NCBI RefSeq assembly: GCF_001417735.1
Contig: NZ_BBUZ01000043.1
Location: 1-64,000, forward strand
Direction of reading: 5' to 3'
DNA: 64,000 nt
From: Streptomyces sp. NBRC 110028
GTDB taxonomy: Bacteria; Actinomycetota; Actinomycetes; Streptomycetales; Streptomycetaceae
Numbering within the stretch: position 1 is the first letter of the stretch; every line of letters starts with the position of its first letter. A program made the translations under genes and the position numbers. Below are positions 34,149-42,274 of this stretch, piece by piece. The notes under the pieces are model-generated. The model worked only from the letters and a program-made list of their open reading frames with translations. It was not told where the DNA came from and made no database searches.

Positions 34149-34564
34149 GCGGCGCTCTCGGGCGGGACGTTCAGCTCGAACCAGACGGCCTTGCCCGTGC
34201 CGTCCGACGGTTCGTCGATGGTCAGGCCGACAACGTCCGACAGGGCCGTGACCAGGAACAACCCGCGCCCGTTGGTGTCATCGCCGGCCGCGCGGCGGGG
34301 CGAGGGGAGGGCGGGGCCGTCGTCGTGAACCGTCACCCGCACCCAGGTGCGCTCAATGGTGGCGGCGAGCCGTACGTCGCCCTTGCCGTGGCGATGGACG
34401 TTGGTGACTAACTCCGACGTGCACAGGGCCGCCGTATCGGCGAGTTGGCCCAGGCCGGAGGCCGTGAGGACGGCGCGTACGAAGTCGCGGCACAGGCGCG
34501 GGGCGGTCGGGAGGGCGGGGGCGGTGAGGGTGTAGTGGAGCGGGAGTTCGGCGTGTGCGCCCAT
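34145..34564 (-). CDS. HATPase-domain anti-sigma-like regulator
   Basis: A 139-aa GHKL-type ATP-binding protein of the RsbW/SpoIIAB-like group, abundant in Streptomyces. The N box is in CTSELVTNVHRHGKGDV, the G1 box in VTVHDDGPALP and the G2-like segment in TNGRGLFLVTALSD. It probably acts as a serine kinase or anti-sigma/anti-regulator. The ATG has GGAGG seven bases upstream. It is divergent from the XRE/DUF397 pair, the usual cassette arrangement in this genus, and coupled to the small basic protein downstream. Confidence 0.87.
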   Translation of the reverse strand: MGAHAELPLHYTLTAPALPTAPRLCRDFVRAVLTASGLGQLADTAALCTSELVTNVHRHGKGDVRLAATIERTWVRVTVHDDGPALPSPRRAAGDDTNGRGLFLVTALSDVVGLTIDEPSDGTGKAVWFELNVPPESAA

Positions 34565-34725
34565 GAGACGCCTCCGTGGCGTTCGGTAGCTCAATACCTT
34601 GTGTGATCGAGGCAACACCGAAAGTACGACATAGCTCAGCAATATTGCAACCACTTCCGTGAAGATGGTTGGACCGCCCCACCCGCCCGGGGCACACTGT
34701 GACCGATTCCCCTGGAGGACCGTCC
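34565..34725. promoter_or_regulatory. Divergent promoter region with GCAATATTGC palindrome
   Basis: This 161-bp gap between the ATPase and XRE genes is unusually AT-rich. It contains the perfect palindrome GCAATATTGC at 34639-34648, a candidate operator for the XRE regulator. Both divergent promoters should lie here. Confidence 0.5.
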
Positions 34726-35613
34726 GTGGCGCTGCGCACGCTCATCACCGAACGACAACGCCGACTTGGCGCCGAACTCAAGAAGTTGCGGCTGCAGGCA
34801 GGATTGTCGATCGCCGACGGCGGCAAGCTGATCGGCATGGGCGCGCCACACCTGAGCCATATCGAGGCCGGGCGGACGGCCATCCCTGCCGACAGACTGC
34901 GCCAGCTCGTTGACGCTTACGGGTGCAAGAATGCGCCGTACGTTGACGCACTCGTCAGCATGGCCGAGAGCAGTGGCAAGGGCTGGTGGTCGGCCCACCG
35001 GAAGTCCTTCCCACAGTCCACGCTTGACCTCGCCGAGCTGGAATCGCGCGCAACTGCGATCCGGACGTATGAAACCTTGCTGATCCCTGGACTGCTGCAG
35101 ACCGAGTCGTACATGCGCGCACTGTTCCGCAGCGGCCTACCCCACGCCTCCACCGAGGAGATTGAGGATCTCGTCCGCTTCCGACAGGCCCGGCAACGCT
35201 TCATGGATGCCGACCCCCCTGTCACCTTCGAGGCCGTCATCCATGAGGCAGCCCTTCGCATGGAGGTGGGTGGTCCACAGGTCATGCGGGAGCAGCTGAC
35301 TCACCTCATCCGAGCGGCAATGCACCCTCACGTGACGATTCAGGTGTTGCCGTTCAAGGTCGGTGTGCGCTTCTGGCAGAGCACGCCGTTCCTCATCCTC
35401 GGCGTCGGAGTTCCCGGCCTTGAGACCGTGGTCGCGGATCACCCGTCCGCGATCCTGAGACTTGGGGACCCCGAGTCCATCGCGCGATACGAATCAACGT
35501 TCAGCGATCTGAGCCAGAGTGCGCTACCACCGGTAGTCGCCAATGAGGCGCCCGAACTGCACGAGAAGCGTGATTCATGGGGCCTCCTCCAACACATCCT
35601 TTACACCCACTAG
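34726..35613 (+). CDS. XRE-family regulator with DUF5753 domain (WhiJ/BldB-cassette type)
   Basis: A 295-aa protein. The N-terminal helix-turn-helix spans about 8-60 (RLGAELKKLRLQAGLSIADG, GAPHLSHIEAGRTAIP). A DUF5753 ligand-like domain of about 200 residues follows (YETLLIPGLLQTESYMRAL, VTFEAVIHEAALR, VTIQVLPFKVG). The GTG at 34726 is chosen because GGAGG lies seven bases upstream; a GTG at 34699 is the alternative. A DUF397 gene follows within ten bases. Such pairs, with a nearby ATPase, control development and antibiotics in Streptomyces (WhiJ system), but the targets of this copy are unknown. Confidence 0.92.
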   Translation: MALRTLITERQRRLGAELKKLRLQAGLSIADGGKLIGMGAPHLSHIEAGRTAIPADRLRQLVDAYGCKNAPYVDALVSMAESSGKGWWSAHRKSFPQSTLDLAELESRATAIRTYETLLIPGLLQTESYMRALFRSGLPHASTEEIEDLVRFRQARQRFMDADPPVTFEAVIHEAALRMEVGGPQVMREQLTHLIRAAMHPHVTIQVLPFKVGVRFWQSTPFLILGVGVPGLETVVADHPSAILRLGDPESIARYESTFSDLSQSALPPVVANEAPELHEKRDSWGLLQHILYTH

Positions 35614-35623
35614 AGAAGGCAGC

Positions 35624-35815
35624 ATGTCCGACCTCAACTGGCACAAGTCTTCGTTCAGTGAAGCGGGAGCGGCCAACTGCGTGGAACTCGCCACCGCGCC
35701 CGACGGCATACGCATACGCGAGAGCGACGAGCCCGACGCCGTGATCCACACCGGTCCGGCCGCCCTCCGCGCCTTCATACGGGCCGCCAAGGCCGGTCAC
35801 CTCGACCCTCGGTGA
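35624..35815 (+). CDS. DUF397 protein
   Basis: A 63-aa protein of the DUF397 family, with the hallmark W-K-S-S-F-S start (LNWHKSSFSEAGAANCVELA) and the Asp/Arg segment GIRIRESDEP. It lies ten bases after the XRE gene in the same operon. DUF397 proteins are thought to bind and modulate the partner XRE regulator. It has GAAGG about six bases before its ATG. Confidence 0.93.
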   Translation: MSDLNWHKSSFSEAGAANCVELATAPDGIRIRESDEPDAVIHTGPAALRAFIRAAKAGHLDPR

Positions 35816-35864
35816 CCTGCGGTTCGGCCGTGTTCACGAGCTGCGGCAGCGCCGTTGCCGATAC

Positions 35865-36716
35865 TCAGTGGCGGTAGGCGGCTGTCGCGATCTCGATGAA
35901 TGATCGGGTCAAAGGGTTGGTGTCTCCTTCGTTGCACACCGCCACCACTCGGCTCGGCGCCATGTCGATCAGCGGCACCATGGTGAACTCCGCGGGCAGG
36001 TCGTGTCCGAACGGGGCCAGGCCGACCGTGCCGTTCCACAGCACAGCCTGCAGGCATTCCTGGACGGCACGCACCACTGGTCCCTCGCGCGGCCTGTCGC
36101 CGTTCCAGTACGACTGCCAGATGGGGTCGGTGCCCTGCGGGAACTGGAACCAGCGGCGGTCGCGCAGCTCGGCCAGGCGCAGCTCATCGCGGCGGGCCAG
36201 CGGATCGTCGGCGCGCAGGACCACGCCGACCGGATCGGTCCGCAGCGCACGCACGGTCAGGGCGGTCTCGTCGAACGGTGCTCGGGTGAGGGCGACGTCG
36301 ACCAGTCCAGCGCGCAGTCCGCACGTCGGGTCGGTCAGATCGGTGTCGCGGATGCGGATGTCGACGCCGGGGTGTTTTCGGCGGTAGTACGCGGCCAGCC
36401 TGGCCAATCCCGGGTCGGTGCTGTCGCCCAAGATGCCGACGGTGATGGTCGCGACGCCGGCTGCTGCGCTCACCCGTACCCGGACGCGGTCGGCGTGGTC
36501 GAGGAGGGCTCGCGCCTCGTCGAGCAGCACCGCGCCCACCGGAGTGAGCGTGACGCCGGTGGTCGAGCGGGCGAAGAGCAGGGCCCCGGCCTCGGCTTCC
36601 AACTGCTTGATCGCCCGGCTCAGCGGCGGCTGGCTCATATGCAGTCGGGTGGCGGCCCGGCCGAAGTGGAGTTCCTCGGCGACCGCCACGAAGTAGCGCA
36701 AGGTTCGTAGCTCCAC
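35865..36716 (-). CDS. LysR-family transcriptional regulator
   Basis: A 283-aa LTTR. The winged helix-turn-helix is at the N terminus (LRYFVAVAEELHFGRAATRL, HMSQPPLSRAIKQLE). The two-lobed effector domain spans about 90-283 with typical strands (TITVGILGDSTDPGL, LVDVALTRAP, VGVVLRADDPLA). The GTG at 36716 is the start because the domain begins at once. A textbook T-N11-A box lies ten bases upstream, so the gene is probably autoregulated and controls the divergent cupin and DoxX genes. Confidence 0.92.
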   Translation of the reverse strand: MELRTLRYFVAVAEELHFGRAATRLHMSQPPLSRAIKQLEAEAGALLFARSTTGVTLTPVGAVLLDEARALLDHADRVRVRVSAAAGVATITVGILGDSTDPGLARLAAYYRRKHPGVDIRIRDTDLTDPTCGLRAGLVDVALTRAPFDETALTVRALRTDPVGVVLRADDPLARRDELRLAELRDRRWFQFPQGTDPIWQSYWNGDRPREGPVVRAVQECLQAVLWNGTVGLAPFGHDLPAEFTMVPLIDMAPSRVVAVCNEGDTNPLTRSFIEIATAAYRH

Positions 36717-36725
36717 GCTGCAACG

Positions 36726-36740
36726 ATACCGATGAGGTAT
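36726..36740. promoter_or_regulatory. LTTR box (T-N11-A) between lysR and cupin
   Basis: ATACCGATGAGGTAT is an inverted repeat with a 5-base centre that satisfies the T-N11-A rule of LysR-type regulators; the symmetry extends one base pair beyond (CGATACC / GGTATCG). It lies ten bases from the LysR start codon and 58 bases before the cupin ATG. Confidence 0.7.
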
Positions 36741-36797
36741 CGGCTCTGCCGAATGGGTCTTGGACACCGGCGAGGTCTCGGCGGTGCACTTGTGGAC

Positions 36798-37292
36798 ATG
36801 ACCGAAGAAGCGAAGACCAGCGAGCCGCAGACCGACCCCGCCGTATCGGTGGTGGGTCCCCGCGACGGCGAGATGATCGTTCTGGGCACCACGCGCATGC
36901 GCGTTCTGGAGGACGGCAGCCACACCGGGCACCGCCTCGCGATCGCCGAGTCCGTCCTCGCCCCGCAGACGCAGGGTCCGCCGCAGCACCGCCATGGCCA
37001 GCACGACGAGGGCTTCTACATTCTCTCCGGCACCGTGCGGTTCACCGTCGGGGACGAGGACTACGACGCCACCGCGGGGACGCTCGTCATGGTTCCGCCC
37101 GGCACCCCGCACACCTTCGCCAACCTGACCGACCAGCCCGCCGTCATGCTCAGCACCTTCACACCCGACCTGTACCTGCAGTACTTCCGAGACCTTCAGG
37201 AGGTGATGGCCAGCGGTCGGCCGCTGACGCCACAGGCCAACATCGACGCGATGAGCCGCTACGCCACACAGCCCGCCACCGACCTCGCCTGA
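36798..37292 (+). CDS. Cupin-domain protein
   Basis: A 164-aa single-domain cupin. Motif 1 metal ligands are in PPQHRHGQHDEGFYILSG (HxH...E) near 58-75, and motif 2 in PPGTPHTFANLT near 95, so a mononuclear metal site is likely intact. Such proteins can be quercetinase-like dioxygenases, isomerases or sensors; the reaction is not evident. It has its own ATG at 36798 and is divergent from the LysR gene. A DoxX gene follows about 100 bases downstream, probably in the same unit. Confidence 0.87.
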   Translation: MTEEAKTSEPQTDPAVSVVGPRDGEMIVLGTTRMRVLEDGSHTGHRLAIAESVLAPQTQGPPQHRHGQHDEGFYILSGTVRFTVGDEDYDATAGTLVMVPPGTPHTFANLTDQPAVMLSTFTPDLYLQYFRDLQEVMASGRPLTPQANIDAMSRYATQPATDLA

Positions 37293-37389
37293 AGCCCTCC
37301 GGCGACGGACCGGCCGTCTCCAGGGGCTATCCCGGCAATCGACGCAATCGACAGGCCCCCGTGAAACGGGGCCCTCGTGAACGGGAACC

Positions 37390-37749
37390 ATGAACATCGC
37401 CTATTGGATCGTCGCGGGACTGCTCGCGCTCTTCTACCTCTACACAGGCACTCAGAAGGTGATCCGCAGCCGTGATCAACTCCGGCCGATGATGGCTTGG
37501 GTCGACCGCATCCCGTTGCCTGCCCTCAGGGCGCTGGGGGCGGTCGAAGTACTCGGCGCGGTCGGTCTGATCCTGCCACCGCTGGCCGGCACCGCTCCCT
37601 GGCTGGCGCCGGCCGCGGCCATCGGCTTCGTACTTCTGCAGATCGGTGCGATCGCCGTTCACCTGACCGGCGAAGACCGCCGGATCACACTCAATGCCGG
37701 ACTCACCGCCGCCGCGGCCGTGACCGTCTGGTTGGCCACCAGGCCGTGA
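37390..37749 (+). CDS. DoxX-family membrane protein
   Basis: A 119-aa integral membrane protein with four hydrophobic helices (IAYWIVAGLLALFYLYTGTQKV, ALGAVEVLGAVGLILPPLAG, WLAPAAAIGFVLLQIGAIAV, LTAAAAVTVWLATRP). The helix-1 T-Q-K and the G-x-x-E in helix 2 fit the DoxX/DoxX-like family. Relatives are linked to redox stress or quinone-coupled reactions. It follows the cupin gene on the same strand and probably shares its LysR control. Confidence 0.85.
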   Translation: MNIAYWIVAGLLALFYLYTGTQKVIRSRDQLRPMMAWVDRIPLPALRALGAVEVLGAVGLILPPLAGTAPWLAPAAAIGFVLLQIGAIAVHLTGEDRRITLNAGLTAAAAVTVWLATRP

Positions 37750-38220
37750 TCTCGGATCGACACCGAAGAAGTCGCCTGACCGGTCTACGGGTGGTTCTCG
37801 GATTCGTCCACCGGGCCGTCTCCGGGACCGTTCCCGCCCTGGCCGCGTCCGCCGCGGACCGCGCGGGCGATGACGGCCGCCACGGCGGCCGTTCGTGAGG
37901 CAGCCCGCGGCCAGCCGGGCGGCCTCGCGGGGGCCGAGATGCACGGCGCCGGCCGAGTCGGCCAGGAAGGCGCCGGCGAGGAAGAACAGGAGGAGGCCCG
38001 AAGAGGGCGTCGACGCGCCTGCCTGCGGGCCAGGGCCCGCCTGGGGCTCAGGGTGGGCCGGGCTCGGGCCGGGCCCGGCCGTACGGATGGGCACGCTCGG
38101 CGGCGTCCAGGCGCGGCGCCGGCCACGGCCTCCAGTACGGCGTCGCAGGGCCCGACCCGCATACCCCTGCTCCAGGCGGGTGCACCTGGCGGCTCGGGCC
38201 GGCAACGGAACACCGGGCCG
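37750..38220. other. Intergenic stretch, possible gene remnant
   Basis: No convincing gene in 471 bases. On the minus strand, around 37850-38000, one frame reads a hydrophobic segment (LLLFFLAGAFLADSAGAVHL, then REAARLAAGCLTN). A second frame continues to a stop near 37785 (AVIARAVRGGRGQGG). Together these could be a frameshifted relic of a small membrane protein. The evidence is too weak to call a pseudogene. Confidence 0.35.
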
Positions 38221-38943
38221 TCAAGGGGACATGCTCTGGGCCCCGTCGGCCATGGCGAGGCGGGCGAGCAGCTCCGGATGGTCTGCCAGGCCTTTCTCGG
38301 CCGCCGACCTGATCCAGGACTCCATGAACCCGCGGTCCACGCGATCCCAGTCGATCGGGCCGAACGGCGGCTGCGGGTCGTACTCGATGGTCGCCTGAAT
38401 CATCCGGGCGGCATCCTCGCCCACCAGTTCGCCGGCCAGGTGCAGGGCCATGTCGATGCCCGCCGCGACTCCGGCGGCCGTGAGCACGCGCCCGTCCACG
38501 ACCCAGCGCCGGGACACGGGTGTCGCACCGAAGGCGCGCAGGATCGGCATGGCAGCCCAGTGGGTGGTCGCCTCACGGCCCTCGAGCAGACCGGCGGACC
38601 CGAGGATCAGCGAGCCGGTGCAGACCGAAGCCACCACCTCGGCGCTGCGGGCCGCCTGTCGGACGTAGTCGGTCAGCTGTTCGTCCGCGAGGGCGGTGAA
38701 GGTCGGGACACCGCCGCCCGGGACGATCAGGCCGTATGGCGCGGGCACCTGCTCGAAGGTGTGGGAGGCGGTTACGGACAGCGAGGTGTCCGTCTGCAGC
38801 GGCTCCCGGGCCGCTGCCACCGTGACGGCCTCGAAGCCGAGTCCGAATTCCTTCAAGGCGCTGATGACCTGGAGCGGCCCGACGAAGTCGAGGGCGGTCA
38901 GGCCGGGGTAGAGCACGAAGGCGATGGTCCTGGTCTCTGTCAT
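38221..38943 (-). CDS. DJ-1/PfpI-family protein (isonitrile hydratase-like)
   Basis: A 240-aa class I glutamine-amidotransferase-like protein. The nucleophile-elbow Cys is in VASVCTGSLILGSAGLL near 107, followed by GREATTHW, as in isocyanide hydratase and related enzymes. The N-terminal LYPGLTALDFVGPLQVI carries the Asp typical of that subgroup. The function could be isonitrile hydration, glyoxalase-type repair or none. It is divergent from a GlxA regulator containing the same fold, 88 bases away, so the two probably form a regulator-enzyme pair. Confidence 0.87.
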   Translation of the reverse strand: MTETRTIAFVLYPGLTALDFVGPLQVISALKEFGLGFEAVTVAAAREPLQTDTSLSVTASHTFEQVPAPYGLIVPGGGVPTFTALADEQLTDYVRQAARSAEVVASVCTGSLILGSAGLLEGREATTHWAAMPILRAFGATPVSRRWVVDGRVLTAAGVAAGIDMALHLAGELVGEDAARMIQATIEYDPQPPFGPIDWDRVDRGFMESWIRSAAEKGLADHPELLARLAMADGAQSMSP

Positions 38944-39031
38944 GCCACCAGCTTTGCCGGTGCGTGCGGGCGTCGGGCCGACCGTGTCTAGAATCCTGTG
39001 ATCCCTGTCTTTCGGACACCAGGAGTGGCTG

Positions 39032-39985
39032 ATGCGCCGCGTGGTCGTGATCGGTTACCCGGACACCGAGCTGCTCGACATCTCCTGCCCGGCAGACGTG
39101 TTCGACGGGGCCACGCGCTTGGGCGCGGCACCTGGATACCGGGTCGAGCTGGTCTCGCTCCGTGGCCTGCCAGTGCGGACGAGCTGCGGCCTGACCCTGG
39201 CCGCCGGCGCCCTGGAGCGGGTCGGCGGCCGACTGGACAGCGTGGTGGTGGCGGGCGGGCCGGGGCATGAGGCCGCTGCCGAGGACGCCCGGCTGCTCGT
39301 CCACCTGCGCCGGCTGGCCGGGCTCAGCCGTCGGGTGGTCTCGGTGTGCACGGGCGCCACCCTGCTGGCCGCGGCCGGGCTGCTGGACCGGCGTCGGGCG
39401 ACCACGCACTGGATGTGGGCGGCGGAACTGGCCGCCCGGTACCCGGCCGTCACCGTGGACCCTGCGCCGCTGTTCGTCTCTGATGGCAACGTCCATACCT
39501 CAGCGGGCGTCACCAGCGCGATCGACCTCTCGCTTGCCCTGGTGGAGCAGGACCACGGCTCGGCCCTGGCCCGCAAGGTGGCCCGGTCGCTGGTCGCGTA
39601 CCTGCAGCGGCCGGGCAATCAGGCGCAGGTGAGCATGCACCTGGCGGCGCCGCCTCCCGAGCACCGGCTGATTCGGAAGGTCTGCGGACACATCACCGCC
39701 CATCTGGACGCCGACCTCGACGCTGCCACACTGGCGCGAATCGCCGGGGTGAGCCCGCGTCATCTCATCCGGCTGTTCGCCGCGGAGCTTGGCACCACGC
39801 CCGCCCGGCACGTGCGCGCCGTGCGCACCGAAGCCGCCGCCCAGCTGCTGACGGCCACCAGCCTGCCGCTCACCACCATCGCCCGCCAGTGCGGACTGGG
39901 AACCGCCGAGACGCTGCGGCAGGCCTTCGCCGATCTGTTGGCAACCACGCCGTCGGCGTACCGGCGGGCGGCCCGGCACGGCTGA
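39032..39985 (+). CDS. GlxA-family AraC-type regulator with DJ-1 domain
   Basis: A 317-aa regulator. The N-terminal DJ-1/PfpI-like domain spans about 1-190 (VVIGYPDTELLDISCPADVF, RVVSVCTGATLLAAAGLLD, with the elbow Cys retained). The C-terminal AraC domain with two helix-turn-helix units spans about 215-315 (DAATLARIAGVSPRHLIRLF, TTIARQCGLGTAETLRQAF). It is divergent from a DJ-1 enzyme gene, its likely target. The ligand is unknown. Confidence 0.92.
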   Translation: MRRVVVIGYPDTELLDISCPADVFDGATRLGAAPGYRVELVSLRGLPVRTSCGLTLAAGALERVGGRLDSVVVAGGPGHEAAAEDARLLVHLRRLAGLSRRVVSVCTGATLLAAAGLLDRRRATTHWMWAAELAARYPAVTVDPAPLFVSDGNVHTSAGVTSAIDLSLALVEQDHGSALARKVARSLVAYLQRPGNQAQVSMHLAAPPPEHRLIRKVCGHITAHLDADLDAATLARIAGVSPRHLIRLFAAELGTTPARHVRAVRTEAAAQLLTATSLPLTTIARQCGLGTAETLRQAFADLLATTPSAYRRAARHG

Positions 39986-40155
39986 AGTCCTGTGGCGCAA
40001 GGCGATGAGTGAGCAGACGGGTTGGGCGGCCGGCCCAGTCACCGGCTCCGGGGAGCCCGCGCCCCGCCGACCGGGACCCGCGTCTGTCGGGGGCGGGCGC
40101 CGGGCGCGGAAAATCCGGATGAGATCCGGAAGGGACACCCACTACCGTCCGGGCC

Positions 40156-40971
40156 ATGACGGACGACTGGCTACGGCGCAACCGCGCGAACTGGGACGAC
40201 CGGGTCCGGGTCCACGCCGACAGTGACTTCTACGATCTGCCCGGGTTCCGCGACGGCGCCTGCACCCTGCGCGGCTTCGAGCTGGACGAGCTGGGGGACG
40301 TCAGCGGCAAGCGGCTCGTCCATCTCCAGTGCCACATGGGTCAGGACACGCTGTCCTGGGCCCGCCGCGGGGCGGCGCATGTGACCGGGCTGGACTTCTC
40401 CGAAGCGGCCATACGGACGGCGCGCCAGCTGGCCGAGGACCTGGCGCTCGATGGGCAGTCGCGGTTCGTCACCGCGGATGTGTACGACGCGGCGGAAGCC
40501 CTGCGCGGCGAGCGGTTCGACGTCGTGTACACCGGGCTCGGCGCGCTGTGCTGGCTGCCCGACCTCCCGCGCTGGGCGCGCGTCGTGGCCGGGCTGCTGG
40601 ACGACGGCGGGGTGCTGTACCTCGCGGAGTTCCATCCGTTCACCGAGGTGCTGGGGGACGACGGCAAGAGCGTCGAGGTGGACTACTTCGACGAGCGGGG
40701 CACGACGTGGGACGAGCCGCACACGTACACCGATGGCCCGCCGCTCGCCCACACCGTCTCCGTCCAGTGGCAGCATCCGCTGGGGGCCGTGGTGACCGCC
40801 CTCGCCCAAGCCGGGCTGCGGATCGAGTTCCTGCACGAGCACGCCACCACCCTCTTCCAGCGCTACCCGGTGCTGGAACGGACCGGCCCCGCCCAGAACC
40901 CCGTGTTCCGCTTTCCGGCGGGGCACCCCCGGCTGCCGCTGATGTACTCGATCCGCGCGACGAGGTGGTGA
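40156..40971 (+). CDS. Class I SAM-dependent methyltransferase
   Basis: A 271-aa methyltransferase with a Rossmann-like core. Motif I is unusual in its Cys-Gly form, VHLQCHMGQDTLSWARRGA near 55-75, as in a defined group of actinobacterial enzymes. Then come VTGLDFSEAAIRTAR (motif II), the acidic RFVTADVYD, and FDVVYTGLGALCWLPDL. The substrate is unknown. Its TGA overlaps the GTG of the following GNAT remnant. Confidence 0.88.
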   Translation: MTDDWLRRNRANWDDRVRVHADSDFYDLPGFRDGACTLRGFELDELGDVSGKRLVHLQCHMGQDTLSWARRGAAHVTGLDFSEAAIRTARQLAEDLALDGQSRFVTADVYDAAEALRGERFDVVYTGLGALCWLPDLPRWARVVAGLLDDGGVLYLAEFHPFTEVLGDDGKSVEVDYFDERGTTWDEPHTYTDGPPLAHTVSVQWQHPLGAVVTALAQAGLRIEFLHEHATTLFQRYPVLERTGPAQNPVFRFPAGHPRLPLMYSIRATRW

Positions 40972-41301
40972 CGCTGCGGGTACTCACGGCGGACGACTGG
41001 CCGCTGTGGCGGGAGGTGCGGCTCGCCGCCCTCACCGACGCGCCGCACGCGTTCACGTCCACGCTCGCGGGCTGGCACCGGGGCGGCGAGGAGCGGTGGC
41101 GGGCCCGTCTGGAGATGCCGGGCGCGTTTCACGTCGTCGCCCTGCTGGACGACCGGGCCGTCGGCGTGGCGGGCGGGGTGCCCGGGGAGGGCGGGGTGCG
41201 GGAGCTGCGATCGGTGTGGGCCGGCCCCCGAGGCGCGCGACGGCGCGACCGGGCAACGGGTGATGGTCAAGGCGCTTCGCCCGGCTGCGGCCGGACCGTG
41301 A
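40968..41301 (+). pseudogene. Truncated, frameshifted GNAT acetyltransferase
   Basis: The reading frame starts at GTG 40968, overlapping the methyltransferase stop, and gives a clean GNAT N-terminal half: LRVLTADDWPLWREVRLAAL, DAPHAFTSTLAGW, VVALLDDRAVGVAGGV, VRELRSVWAGP. The conserved acetyl-CoA loop should follow (valine, then an Arg/Gly-rich turn). Instead the frame turns into Arg-rich nonsense. Removing one C from the run near 41226-41232 restores GPEAR, after which the sequence soon stops at 41299-41301. The C-terminal half is missing, cut off where the convergent thioesterase gene begins. Confidence 0.75.
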
Positions 41302-42064
41302 GGATCTGCTGGGCGTGGCCCACCGGGCCGCTCAGGTCGTGCAGGACGGTGCTGGTGATGCCCTGGCCGGTGGCGCCGAAGGCGACCGTGGTGTCCAGAC
41401 CCGTCCAGCGGCCCTCGGGCCGGCGGTGGAGGTGGATGGTCAGGTCGACGTTGGGGAACATCCAGGCGGTGGGCGGCTGGCGGACGGCGATGCCGTTGGC
41501 GGTGTCGACGAGGGCGACGTAGGACGCCAGCGGGCTCGCCGGCTCCCCGGCGACGAGGTCCAGCCCGGTGGAGAGCCAGACGGTGGCGCGGCCCGGCTGC
41601 GGCGGGGTGACCGGGCGGGTGTCCAGGGAGGCGATGTAACCGCCGGGCCAGACGCTGGACATGGCCCAGGGCGCGAGCGCGTCGGGCGGGGTGAGGCGGT
41701 CGGCGCCGCCGCCCGCGACCGCGGTGGTGTCCAGGGTGGTCAGGAGCCAGGCGCGGGCCCGGACCACCGCGCGGTCCGCTATGAGCACGGTGGCTTCGAT
41801 GAGTTCGATGGTGCGGCCGGGCCGGATGGTCTCCACCCGGATCTCGCACTCCTCGAGGGCGAGGCGTCCGAGGATGTCGAAGCTGATGCGGCTCAGCACC
41901 ATGCCGGAGGCGTCCGGACGGCGCCCGGCCAGGTGGCGGTCGATGGCGTGGACGATGAGGCCGCCGAGCGGGCTGAAGTGCTGTTCGTCGGTGGCCCACG
42001 CACCGCCGACGTGGCCGGTGGGCTTGTAGCGGTGTGCGTCGGTGCGCTCGAAGTAGCTGTCCAA
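41267..42064 (-). CDS. Acyl-CoA thioesterase-like double-hotdog protein
   Basis: A 265-aa protein of the acyl-CoA thioesterase II/TesB-like group. The N-terminal hotdog has FSPLGGLIVHAIDRHLAGRR and MVLSRISFDILGRLALEECE. The C-terminal hotdog has TVWLSTGLDLVAGE, ASYVALVDTANGIAV and FPNVDLTIHLHRRPEGRWTG, ending in the conserved TGQGITSTVLHDLSGPVGHA. It probably hydrolyses acyl-CoA esters in the cytosol; chain-length preference is not readable. Its 3' end overlaps the decayed GNAT gene, indicating local rearrangement. Confidence 0.87.
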   Translation of the reverse strand: MDSYFERTDAHRYKPTGHVGGAWATDEQHFSPLGGLIVHAIDRHLAGRRPDASGMVLSRISFDILGRLALEECEIRVETIRPGRTIELIEATVLIADRAVVRARAWLLTTLDTTAVAGGGADRLTPPDALAPWAMSSVWPGGYIASLDTRPVTPPQPGRATVWLSTGLDLVAGEPASPLASYVALVDTANGIAVRQPPTAWMFPNVDLTIHLHRRPEGRWTGLDTTVAFGATGQGITSTVLHDLSGPVGHAQQILTVRPQPGEAP

Positions 42065-42127
42065 CGGGTCCCTCCTCGGCGGTCGTTGACGGATACAACC
42101 ATAGGCGTACGGCGCGCGGCCGCGGCA

Positions 42128-42245
42128 TCAGGCCAGGCGTTCCACCAGCAGGAACCCACCGATGACGATCACCAGGACAGACGATCACCAGGACACCGGA
42201 GGCCCGGGTGACCGCGCGGACCGCCGACGGCCGGGGCCTCGGCAC
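42128..42245 (-). pseudogene. C-terminal remnant of a membrane protein, split by a 16-bp duplication
   Basis: Upstream of the duplication the minus strand reads PSAVRAVTRASGVLVIV; downstream, in another frame, VLVIVIGGFLLVERLA followed by TGA at 42128-42130. A tandem copy of GACGATCACCAGGACA (42164-42179 and 42180-42195) separates them. Deleting one copy joins them into one hydrophobic C-terminal helix and tail. Only this end of the gene remains, so the family cannot be named; the ending resembles small transporters or CcdA/LysE-like proteins. Confidence 0.55.
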
Positions 42246-42274
42246 GGTGCGGGCCAGGACGCCGACGGACGCAG

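Noticed and set aside
37870..38991. Open frame of 373 codons antisense to the DJ-1 gene
   Set aside because: Mostly the complement of a clear DJ-1/PfpI gene; the unique part has no recognisable domain.
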